Assembly (NCBI GenBank): GCA_002007315.1
Contig: LNZQ01000112.1
Location: 1 to 16,557 of the forward strand
Direction: 5' to 3'
From: Epulopiscium sp. Nele67-Bin004
GTDB lineage: Bacteria > Bacillota_A > Clostridia > Lachnospirales > Cellulosilyticaceae
DNA length: 16,557 bases
Position numbers and translations under genes: made by a program
Shown: positions 1 through 6,213 of the stretch, in pieces
Layout: each line of letters opens with the position of its first letter
Numbering within the stretch: the first letter of the stretch is position 1
The notes under the pieces: model-generated
Databases searched by the model: none
Told to the model about the DNA's origin: nothing
What the model saw: only the letters and a program-made list of their open reading frames with translations

Positions 1-101
1 ATTCGGGTAGACGGCCTCGCTGCTCAGTCTCACACTTGCATTCTCTGTGGACAAGTAGGAACCCAGGTTCCTGTACAGGACAAAGGCCATCCTGATCTCA
101 C
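1..101 (-). CDS. adgrl: Partial exon of a vertebrate latrophilin-type adhesion GPCR
   Basis: Read on the minus strand, bases 99 to 1 stay open and encode a peptide beginning EIRMAFVLYRNLG and containing SYLSTENASVRL. This closely resembles the extracellular GAIN-domain region of vertebrate latrophilins (ADGRL1-3), remembered as MAFVLY-(K/R/N)-x-LG-x-(F/Y)-LSTENA. The exon is preceded by a pyrimidine-rich tract ending in CAG (minus strand, about 110-102), a good 3' splice acceptor, which makes the first two exon bases the end of a split codon. The exon runs off the left edge of the window. It is in a different style from everything between 1200 and 16200 and shows that the left flank is animal DNA. 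Which adgrl paralogue it is cannot be decided from 33 residues. Confidence 0.8.
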
Positions 102-1190
102 CTGCAACAGGACACAAGGAAACATGGAGGAGGCGCACTTGACAATTGTTGGCTTAAACCAGAAATAGAATGTGGGTGTAAGAAGAATGAAGGAGGAGAC
201 GACAACATTGCGAGTGGGTTAGATGGTGAGAGAGAGAGAGGGGGGTGGGGGCATCATGGATCTCACAGTGAGAATGAGAGGAAGAGAGAATATGAGATTG
301 CTCTTCTACCGTTTCTGCCGTGCTGTTTGAGAGTGCTGGATGACAGCTGGATGGAGTTTCCATGTAGCTCTGACTGAGGAAATGTCAGGTCTGCCAGGTT
401 CCCATCCGTGCTTAGCCTGGCCACTTCAAGCTCTGCAACACACACACACACACGCACACACACACACAAACACACAAATGTCAATTCAAAGCATTGCACT
501 TTAAAATCCGGTTTGTTTAGCAGCTTATTGTAATAACCCAATCTCACAAAGTGCCTCACACCAGAACACAGTTTTCAGTTTCTTCTAAACGAAGGCAATA
601 AAAAAAAAGTAAAATAATGCATCGTTCTCTTCATTTTACTTAAAAAGGCAACAATGTCTCCAGAAACTGGTCCAACACTCAGCATCAAGGTAGATAATCC
701 AGCCTCTCGCTTGTATTGTGGGAATCTAATTTCACCATCCAGGTTCGTTAGCACGCTCCTGATTATGGCTGTGTAATGTATTAGATAAAGTTTCTAATTA
801 AGGACTAATTATACCTTTGCTGTATCGCTATCTTGTGCTTCTGAGTGATTTGGTGATTTCGACTGTGCTTTCATGGTGAAAACAGCTCCCTGATCAAATA
901 AACAACACAAGGACAAGCTAAGATGGAAATGAGAGTGGATGAGGAGGCGGAGTGGGCGAAGAGGGTGGAAGGAAAGGAAGTTGAGTAGGTCAGGAGAGGA
1001 GAAGTGTTGGAAAGAGGTAAAATAAAGTGGGTAGTCAAAGGAGAAGAATGGATGAGAGATGGGAAACGAGCAGATATGCTGAGAGGAGAGGACTAGAGTG
1101 GCGACAGGTTGAGAGAAGAATATGTTCCCTCGCTGAGTACAAAAGATAGGGCACAAAGGCAGGAGATACTGAGGTCTGTGAGAGAGGAAA
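102..1190 (-). other. Intron-like vertebrate non-coding DNA
   Basis: This stretch follows the splice acceptor of the adgrl-like exon on the minus strand and holds no convincing gene. It has a GA-rich tract with a G-run (about 222-250), a CA microsatellite (437-476), an A-run at about 600-608, and a long purine-rich stretch from about 917 to 1215. The open frames here are compositional: translations of CA or GA repeats give low-complexity CVCV or SLSLS peptides. It is best read as part of the host intron. The exact boundary with bacterial DNA lies in the purine-rich stretch, about 1180-1230, and cannot be fixed by eye. Confidence 0.65.
437..476. repeat. CA dinucleotide microsatellite
   Basis: About 40 bases of nearly pure CA repeat, interrupted by one CG and one AA step. 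Dinucleotide arrays of this length are typical of vertebrate non-coding DNA and rare in bacteria. This supports an animal origin for the left flank. Confidence 0.95.
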
Positions 1191-1215
1191 TGGAGGAAGA
1201 AATGAACGAATCTGA
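917..1215. repeat. Purine-rich (G/A) low-complexity tract spanning the probable junction
   Basis: For about 300 bases the plus strand is dominated by A and G with scattered short interruptions, rich in GGAGAG, GGAAGG and GATGAG words. It is not a clean tandem repeat. The tract ends where AT-rich bacterial-looking coding sequence begins. Low-complexity DNA of this kind is a common place for assembly joins. Confidence 0.6.
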
Positions 1216-1690
1216 AGAAATGCTGCAAGAAATATCTAAAATATGTAACTTAGACGAAAAGAATAAAGAAATTCTTGAAAATGTAAGAAACGCCTTTAAC
1301 GAAATAGAAAATATTAAGAATGTTTACAAACGTGAGTATAAGTTCAAACCAGAAGGTGGGTGTTTATGCAAGAACACTCTTCTACATGAAAATATACTAT
1401 TTCATGTAGAATTACATTTTTTATTACAAGGTATTCGTTCAAGTGTTTTTATTGTATTGACTGATACAAAATGGAAATGGATGAAACAATATACAGAACA
1501 CTCTTATGAATTATACAAAGAATATGGATTTAAAAAAGATGAAGGAGATAAAGGAGATAAATGGCTGGAGAGAACCTTTGAATATTACGGACAGGAAAGA
1601 GACGAATTAAATAAAATTATAGATAACACTATAAACAATCAAGAATTTATAAACGAGTTAAGAGAATTGACTAAAGATATAAAAGATTAG
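1202..1690 (+). CDS. Unrecognised 162-residue protein, possibly truncated at its N-terminus
   Basis: I do not recognise the family. The frame is open from 1109, but the first ~30 codons lie in the purine-rich animal-like tract. I prefer the ATG at 1202, which has GGAGG five bases upstream, although that match may be chance in a GA-rich stretch. The N-terminal third is acidic and probably helical or coiled-coil (an ESEEMLQ start, then runs of E, K, N). A short CLC pair near residues 56-58 (counting from 1202) precedes a more hydrophobic segment (HVELHFLLQ...VFIVLTDTKW). The C-terminal half is rich in W, Y, K and E (KWKWMKQY, KWLERTFEYYGQERDEL). There is no signal peptide and no membrane helix. 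AT-rich codon use matches the bacterial genes downstream. The frame ends at TAG immediately before a decayed gene. The true start may lie in DNA lost at the junction. Confidence 0.55.
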   Translation: MNESEEMLQEISKICNLDEKNKEILENVRNAFNEIENIKNVYKREYKFKPEGGCLCKNTLLHENILFHVELHFLLQGIRSSVFIVLTDTKWKWMKQYTEHSYELYKEYGFKKDEGDKGDKWLERTFEYYGQERDELNKIIDNTINNQEFINELRELTKDIKD

Positions 1691-2016
1691 GTTCGGGGCT
1701 CAAAGCCTCTGCGGTACTGCTTGAGGACTACGCTCTTAAAAACGTAGACGAATTAACCACCAAAGACAAACGTTCTATGAAACGATGATATTTTCGTTTA
1801 GGAAAGGCAGAATTATAAGCTACCCGAAAGGCAACGATAAGCTGATAGAGCTGCTTAAAAAGTCGCCGTTTAAGCCACTTGATAGCTATCAAAGAATCCG
1901 TTGATAAGAACGACATAAAAGCTAGGTACACCCTTTGGGCTACGCCGAAATACGCTCCATAGGGTGTGTTACTACTGTGGAAGAGAATGCGGAACACTTA
2001 ACAATCAAAACCGAAG
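1684..2016 (+). pseudogene. Decayed gene read in alternating frames, family unknown
   Basis: Four coherent peptide stretches follow each other on the plus strand in alternating frames. They are 1684-1788 (LKASAVLLEDYALKNVDEL, then TTKDKRSMKR), 1785-1904 (RIISYPKGNDKLIELLKKS, then PFKPLDSYQR), 1891-1962 (VDKNDIKARYTLWATPKYAP) and about 1959-2016 (TTVEENAEHLTIKTEEIK, then TAA). Each ends at a stop just where the next begins, as expected of one gene of about 110 residues hit by at least three frame-shifting indels. A strong terminator starts 23 bases after the last stop, where a gene end should be. I do not recognise the protein, and a mobile-element or phage origin is only a possibility. The minus-strand frame over the same bases (1728-1997) has no such coherence. 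Confidence 0.45.
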
Positions 2017-2038
2017 AAATTAAGTAAACACCCTAAAT

Positions 2039-2078
2039 AAACCCTCCTATACCAAATTTATAGGAGGGTTTTTCTTTT
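2039..2078 (+). terminator. Strong intrinsic terminator
   Basis: A perfect 13-bp stem (AAACCCTCCTATA, 2039-2051, pairing with 2059-2071) encloses a 7-base loop and runs into a T-rich tail (TTTTTCTTTT). It is oriented to stop plus-strand transcription coming from the decayed gene at 1684-2016 or the gene at 1202-1690. Confidence 0.92.
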
Positions 2079-2403
2079 GTATGGTGTATTTTGCGGGTGT
2101 CGCTGGTGTAGATAGTGTAGACCCATAAAAATATTTTGTTGCAGATTTACGGGATTCATAATTGCAAACAGTCTATAAAATTCCTGTAAACCTTTATTTT
2201 TAGGGTGGTTTACTGAGTAATATAGGGCAAACTCTTGTTATACTTGATGGTTAAAAGAAATTTAATTTGTATCTAATAGCAGTTAACTATTGAAATGGGC
2301 AGATGATAGCGGAGTGATAAATAAAATCTGAAATATTGACATATAGCGTTAAATTGTTGATTTTAAAGCTGTGCAAAAAATCATAGATATAGGTATTGTC
2401 TGA
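2079..2403. other. Intergenic, no feature recognised
   Basis: About 325 bases between the terminator and the end of the minus-strand LacI-type gene. It is AT-rich, has stops in all frames, and shows no tRNA-like cloverleaf and no strong hairpin. No clear terminator for the LacI-type gene is visible, only weak 5-bp inverted repeats. Confidence 0.6.
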
Positions 2404-3402
2404 TTATCGTGTAGAGCGAATCTCCGAACCGCGTAAGACTTTGTTTGCATTCATATAATAGATATGAGTGCCTAGATTACCGTTGAGTATTTTTTCTAAT
2501 ACATTTACCAGTTCCATAGACATCTCTTTACCCGAAAAAGATACAGTACTTATGTTTGAGGAGCTGAAAGACTCGATTTCATCAAAAGATATAAAAGCTA
2601 TGTCGTTTGGTATGGATATATTTTTTTCCATAAGACCTTGTAGTGCTCCTTGTGCTGTGGAGTGGTTACCGGCTATAATTGCATCAATTTTTGAAAGATT
2701 GAAATTTTTTATGGTTGCGTATCCGTGAGCCCATGTGAATTCTCCATATTCTATATATTGATTTTCCGGATTTAAGTTATGCTCTGTTATTGCTTTAACC
2801 ATACCCTTTTCTCTAGCTTGTGCCGTATACAGATGTTTTGAGCCGTTTATCATTAATATTGATTTTATGTTATTTCTTAAAAGAGAGCTGACTGCTTCAT
2901 ATGCTGCGAGTTCTTTATTTGAAAATACGGCATATAAAGGTTTTATGGCGTCCCATGTTCTTTCAAGCCATATTATAGGAATATCGCTTTTATTCCAGAC
3001 GTCAGGGCTTACTATGTACTTTGTCGTGGGTATTATGATAATCGCTTCACATTGCTGCCTCTGAAAAAAATTCAATCCTTCAAATTCCTTTTCAGGGATA
3101 TCACAAGAATAATAATATATTAACTCATGTTCTGGAAAGTTTTGATGAAAAGCCTCAACAAAAGGTGTTAAAATACCTGCATAGAAGGCATTAGACATAT
3201 CTGGGAAAATAATTCCAATATATCGAGATTTCTTATCGATAGGTGCAGAATATGCGTATTTGTGCTTATTTATGATGTTCTGTATTTTTTGACGGCTTTC
3301 TTCTTTTACCAAGTCGGGCGCGTGGAGTACTCTCGATACTGTTGCTGTAGACAGTCCTGATTCTTCAGCAATTTGTTTGATAGTAACTTTTGATTTTGAC
3401 AT
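2404..3402 (-). CDS. LacI/PurR-family transcriptional regulator
   Basis: A 332-residue DNA-binding repressor of the LacI family, normal length. Residues 5-26 form the N-terminal helix-turn-helix (VTIKQIAEESGLSTATVSRVL), where the ATVSRVL recognition helix is diagnostic. A hinge helix follows at about 46-57, then a periplasmic-binding-protein-like effector domain (from YIGIIFPDMSNAFYAGIL at about 61 to the end). I chose the ATG at 3402 because GGGA lies just upstream; a TTG at 3414 is in frame but would leave almost no leader after the promoter at 3432-3460. The gene is divergent from the sugar-acid operon at 3608, so it probably represses that operon and itself. The effector is likely a sugar acid or an intermediate of that pathway (inference). 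LacI-type homologues regulate many sugars, so the ligand cannot be named. Confidence 0.93.
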   Translation of the reverse strand: MSKSKVTIKQIAEESGLSTATVSRVLHAPDLVKEESRQKIQNIINKHKYAYSAPIDKKSRYIGIIFPDMSNAFYAGILTPFVEAFHQNFPEHELIYYYSCDIPEKEFEGLNFFQRQQCEAIIIIPTTKYIVSPDVWNKSDIPIIWLERTWDAIKPLYAVFSNKELAAYEAVSSLLRNNIKSILMINGSKHLYTAQAREKGMVKAITEHNLNPENQYIEYGEFTWAHGYATIKNFNLSKIDAIIAGNHSTAQGALQGLMEKNISIPNDIAFISFDEIESFSSSNISTVSFSGKEMSMELVNVLEKILNGNLGTHIYYMNANKVLRGSEIRSTR

Positions 3403-3423
3403 TTTGAATCCCAAATGTATTAT

Positions 3424-3439
3424 TTTACATTATTGTAAA
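3424..3439. promoter_or_regulatory. Candidate operator over the regulator's own promoter
   Basis: TTTACA-TTAT-TGTAAA is a perfect 6+4+6 palindrome that overlaps the -10 box and the predicted start of the LacI-type gene. It shares the TTACATT word with the inverted repeat in front of the divergent operon. This suggests autorepression, by inference only. LacI-family operators are usually 16-20 bp palindromes, and this one is 16 bp. Confidence 0.5.
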
Positions 3440-3460
3440 TCATTTTTAACGGTTTGTCAA
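3432..3460 (-). promoter_or_regulatory. Sigma-70-type promoter of the LacI-type regulator
   Basis: On the minus strand TTGACA (plus 3455-3460) and TACAAT (plus 3432-3437) are separated by exactly 17 bp. That is a perfect -35 and a near-consensus -10. Transcription would start near 3425, about 23 bases before the chosen ATG at 3402. Confidence 0.8.
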
Positions 3461-3489
3461 ATTTATTTTGTGTTAATTTTAATTACTTG

Positions 3490-3498
3490 TGTTATAAT
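3490..3498 (+). promoter_or_regulatory. Possible upstream extended -10 promoter (P1)
   Basis: TGTTATAAT is a consensus extended -10 element (TG, one base, TATAAT). It is part of a 10-base word, GTGTTATAAT, that recurs exactly at 3553-3562. A -35 is poor: TTGTGT at 3468-3473 is 19 bp away. Confidence 0.4.
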
Positions 3499-3553
3499 TA
3501 ATTATCTTTGGTTTGATTTATTTTAAAAATAATATAGCATAAAAATACAAGTG

Positions 3554-3562
3554 TGTTATAAT
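3554..3562 (+). promoter_or_regulatory. Extended -10 promoter of the sugar-acid operon (P2)
   Basis: TGTTATAAT gives a consensus TATAAT (3557-3562) with the extended TG. No convincing -35 lies 16-18 bp upstream, as is common for extended -10 promoters. Transcription would start near 3569, leaving a leader of about 40 bases before the ATG at 3608. Confidence 0.6.
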
Positions 3563-3598
3563 GTAATAAATAAACATTGATATGTAATTTATTACATT
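3560..3598 (+). promoter_or_regulatory. Perfect 12-bp inverted repeat, candidate operator or leader hairpin
   Basis: AATGTAATAAAT (3560-3571) and its exact reverse complement (3587-3598) are separated by 15 bases. The left arm overlaps the end of the P2 -10 box and the right arm abuts the GGAGGA ribosome site at 3599. Protein bound here would block transcription, and an RNA hairpin would hide the ribosome site. Each arm carries the TTACATT/AATGTAA word also found at 3425-3431, so a repressor operator is the likelier reading. Confidence 0.6.
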
Positions 3599-3607
3599 GG
3601 AGGAAAA

Positions 3608-4504
3608 ATGCTGGAGAAATTAGTCTTAGCAGTAGTGACGCCATTTAATCAAAATCAAGCTGTTGATTATGAGAGTACGGGTAAATTGCTTGACATATGG
3701 AGAAAAGCGGGTATATCGCAATTTTTCGTTTGCGGTACAACGGGAGAAATGTTAGGTCTTACGTTGGATGAGAGAAAAGAGGTTGCTGAATATTACCTAA
3801 AGAACAAAAAATCTACAGAGACGATTTGCGTGCATATAGGCGGAGTGGGCATCGATGAAGTCATTGAATTGGGAAAGCATGCTTTTGCCAATGGTGCGGA
3901 CAGTGTAAGCATAGTAACACCGCATTACTACAAAATATCTCAGAATGCCATAGCTGACTTCTATAGGCAGGCTATACGCGGTATATCGGCGGATAAAGAT
4001 ATATATTTGTATAATATACCGCAATGTACAGGGAACGATTTGTCAGTAGAATGTTTTTCAGAGCTTATCAATGAATTTCCAAATGTCAAGGGATTGAAAT
4101 ACAGTTTCTTTGACCCTAACAGAACGCAATCTTATATTTTGGCGTCTGATAACAAGTGTAACGTGTTATCGGGTACAGATCATATGGCCGTTGCATTAGT
4201 GCCTTTAGGTGTTAAGGGTATTGTGACAGGGGCGGCAAGTGTGTATCCTGAAGTTTTTGCTAAATATTTGGATATGGTATTTGCCGGCAAGGAAGTGCCG
4301 TTAGAATTTCAACAGTTGGTTACAGAGGTGGTCGATATATTGGGTTATGGGAATATGAGTATATTCAAAGCTATTTTAAATCGCAAGGGGCTTTGTAAAA
4401 ATATTGTAAGAAGCCCGCTTGTTCAATTAACTCCCAAAGAGGAAACAGAATTATTTACTAAGGTCGATTCTTTTGAAAGCCGTGTAAAAAAATATTTGGA
4501 TTAG
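3608..4504 (+). CDS. DapA-superfamily lyase/aldolase (not lysine-type DHDPS)
   Basis: A 298-residue class I lyase of the dihydrodipicolinate synthase / N-acetylneuraminate lyase superfamily. Members are TIM barrels that form a Schiff base with a 2-keto acid, typically pyruvate. Visible hallmarks are GTTGE at 43-47 (keto-acid carboxylate loop), Tyr135 in LYNIPQ and the Schiff-base Lys164 in GLKYSF. Length is normal. Where true DHDPS has the arginine that binds the second substrate (NVPSRTG in E. coli), this protein has Cys140 (NIPQCTG), so a lysine-biosynthesis role is unlikely. Given KDPG-aldolase and KDG-kinase neighbours, a 2-keto-3-deoxy sugar-acid aldolase or dehydratase is likely (inference). 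The substrate is not determined. It is first in the operon; GGAGGA lies 5 bases before the ATG, and the next gene starts 9 bases downstream. Confidence 0.88.
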   Translation: MLEKLVLAVVTPFNQNQAVDYESTGKLLDIWRKAGISQFFVCGTTGEMLGLTLDERKEVAEYYLKNKKSTETICVHIGGVGIDEVIELGKHAFANGADSVSIVTPHYYKISQNAIADFYRQAIRGISADKDIYLYNIPQCTGNDLSVECFSELINEFPNVKGLKYSFFDPNRTQSYILASDNKCNVLSGTDHMAVALVPLGVKGIVTGAASVYPEVFAKYLDMVFAGKEVPLEFQQLVTEVVDILGYGNMSIFKAILNRKGLCKNIVRSPLVQLTPKEETELFTKVDSFESRVKKYLD

Positions 4505-4513
4505 GAGATTTTA

Positions 4514-5152
4514 ATGAGTGATATGAGAATGGATAATTATTTGAATCCTAAAACCGTACCTGTGGTTGTTATAGAAAACGACGAAACAATAGAGAGAATA
4601 GGCGATATATGCAGCAGACTTCTTCCAACAATCGAAATACCTCTCCGTAATGAATTTGCATTGGAAGCTATAAAAAAAATGAAGCGCCAATATCCTAATG
4701 TCGCCATAGGCGCTGCTACCATTAGAACAGAAAAACAAGCTGATGCAGCGATTGAAGCGGGTGCGGATGTTGTAATTAGTCCAGCCAGCCCACTGTGGTT
4801 ATTGGAGTACTGCTCAAAAAACAATCTGCCTTATATGCCGGGAGTGTCATCTCCTACCGATGTCGAAAATGCTGTGACAGCGGGATTTAAGGTGTTGAAG
4901 TTTTTCCCAGCTGCGTTAAACGGCGGAACAGCATGGTTGAATGCATTAAATTCAGTGTACAAAAATTTCGGAGTTGAGTGGATGCCTATGGGTGGAATTA
5001 CTCTTGATACTTTAAAAGGCTATTTTGCGGTATCAAATGTAAGAGCTTGCGGAGGTTCTTGGATGTGTCCAAAAAGTGATATAGATGATAAAAATTGGGA
5101 AAAAATTGAACAACTATTTATCAAAAATAATAAAACTTTGGAGGTGTTGTAA
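4514..5152 (+). CDS. KDPG/KHG aldolase family protein
   Basis: A 212-residue protein of the class I 2-keto-3-deoxy-6-phosphogluconate aldolase family, which splits KDPG into pyruvate and glyceraldehyde-3-phosphate. Compared with E. coli Eda, the catalytic Glu is Glu41 (TIEIPLRNE), the substrate Arg is Arg45, the Schiff-base Lys is Lys129 (LKFFPA) and the phosphate-site Ser is Ser182 (GGSWM). All are present. Two glycine-loop motifs are altered: GAATI instead of GAGTV, and PMGGI instead of PTGGI. The latter touches the pyruvate pocket, so a somewhat different keto-acid is possible. It has TAGGAG before the ATG, sits 9 bases after the upstream lyase gene and abuts the kinase gene with no gap, so the two are probably translationally coupled. 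The kinase would make its substrate. Confidence 0.9.
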   Translation: MSDMRMDNYLNPKTVPVVVIENDETIERIGDICSRLLPTIEIPLRNEFALEAIKKMKRQYPNVAIGAATIRTEKQADAAIEAGADVVISPASPLWLLEYCSKNNLPYMPGVSSPTDVENAVTAGFKVLKFFPAALNGGTAWLNALNSVYKNFGVEWMPMGGITLDTLKGYFAVSNVRACGGSWMCPKSDIDDKNWEKIEQLFIKNNKTLEVL

Positions 5153-6178
5153 ATGTATATCATTGGTATGGGTGACCTGCTGTTGGCATTGCGAGCGCCC
5201 CATAATGAACGACTGCTGCAGACGCCTTGTTTGATTCCGGCGTTTAGCGGCGCTGAGATGAATGTATGCGTTTCATGTTCTCAATTCGGTTTAAAAACAA
5301 AATTTATAGGTGCAGTTCCTGATAATGCATTGGGGAAAGCTGCGATTAAGGAATTGAAAAAAGAAAGTGTCGAGCCTTATGTGGTTTTTGCCGGAAAGAG
5401 AATGAGTTTATGTTATGTAGAAAAAGGAGCGAATCAAAGAGGTTCTACAGTATTGTACGATAGAGAAAATATATCTCTAATGTATGTTGTACCTGCTGAC
5501 TATAATTGGGACGATATATTCAAAGAAGCTTCTTGGTTTCATATTACGGGGATAACTCCCGCTCTCAGTCAGAGTACGGCTGAGTTGGCGCTGTTTGCAG
5601 TAAAAAAAGCTAAAGAAAAAGGCTTGACTGTATCTTGTGATTTAAATTTTCGTAAGAAGCTGTGGAATTACGGCAAACAAGCAAAAGAAGTTATGCCTGC
5701 TATAGTAGAACATTGTGATGTATTAATCGGCAACGAAGAGGATATTCAGCATTCGCTGGGTATAGTGTCGGATAATATAGATACTGTTAAGGGACATATT
5801 GAAGTGGAACATTATAAAGAGATTTTGGATAAGGTGTTTGACATATATCCTAATATCAAAAAAATAGCAGTATCGCTCAGAACTAGCATAAGCGCCGACC
5901 ACAACAGATGGTCTGCATTGCTTGCAGATAGGGGGAAAGTAATAACCGCCAAGTCTTACGATATTAAAGATATTGTGGATAGAGTGGGAGGAGGAGATTC
6001 ATTCGCCGGAGGATTGATATCCGGATTTAATCTGTTTGATACAGATGAAGACGCTTTAGAGTTTGCTACAGCGGCTTCGTGTTTGAAACATAGTGTACCT
6101 GGAGATTTGAATTTAGTTTCTTTTGAAGAAGTTACCGCTCTCATGCGTGGGGACGGCAGCGGAAGAGTACAGCGTTAA
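5153..6178 (+). CDS. kdgK: PfkB-family sugar kinase, probably 2-keto-3-deoxygluconate kinase
   Basis: A 341-residue ribokinase/PfkB-family kinase expected to phosphorylate 2-keto-3-deoxygluconate to KDPG with ATP. The N-terminal substrate-site motif is SGAEMNV (32-38). The DLNFRKKLW segment (163-171) and FHITGITPAL (129-138) are typical of KDG kinases. The C-terminal anion-hole motif DRVGGGDSF (276-284) carries the catalytic base Asp282; GGGD replaces the more usual GAGD, a variant seen in KDG-kinase-like proteins. GGAGG lies 9 bases upstream of the ATG, inside the end of the aldolase gene, and there is no gap between the genes. Substrate assignment rests on motif style and the neighbouring KDPG aldolase. 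Fructokinase or another PfkB activity is less likely. The last ~10 residues (RGDGSGRVQR) look disordered. Confidence 0.82.
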   Translation: MYIIGMGDLLLALRAPHNERLLQTPCLIPAFSGAEMNVCVSCSQFGLKTKFIGAVPDNALGKAAIKELKKESVEPYVVFAGKRMSLCYVEKGANQRGSTVLYDRENISLMYVVPADYNWDDIFKEASWFHITGITPALSQSTAELALFAVKKAKEKGLTVSCDLNFRKKLWNYGKQAKEVMPAIVEHCDVLIGNEEDIQHSLGIVSDNIDTVKGHIEVEHYKEILDKVFDIYPNIKKIAVSLRTSISADHNRWSALLADRGKVITAKSYDIKDIVDRVGGGDSFAGGLISGFNLFDTDEDALEFATAASCLKHSVPGDLNLVSFEEVTALMRGDGSGRVQR

Positions 6179-6213
6179 AAATTTAGTTTATTATTTTATT
6201 TTAGGAGAAAATT

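Noticed and set aside
154..559. Minus-strand open frames in the left flank
   Set aside because: They are translations of GA and CA repeats, with low-complexity peptides (CVCVRVCVCV, SLSLSHH) and no splice or start context.
1109..1201. First 31 codons of the long frame as part of the bacterial protein
   Set aside because: They lie in animal-like purine-rich DNA and show no ribosome site at 1109; the ATG at 1202 is a better start.
809..1228. 139-codon minus-strand frame rich in F, S, L, H
   Set aside because: It is the complement of the purine-rich tract; its composition explains the lack of stops.
3608..4504. Dihydrodipicolinate synthase for lysine synthesis (dapA)
   Set aside because: The arginine that binds the aspartate-semialdehyde substrate is replaced by Cys140, and the neighbours are sugar-acid genes.
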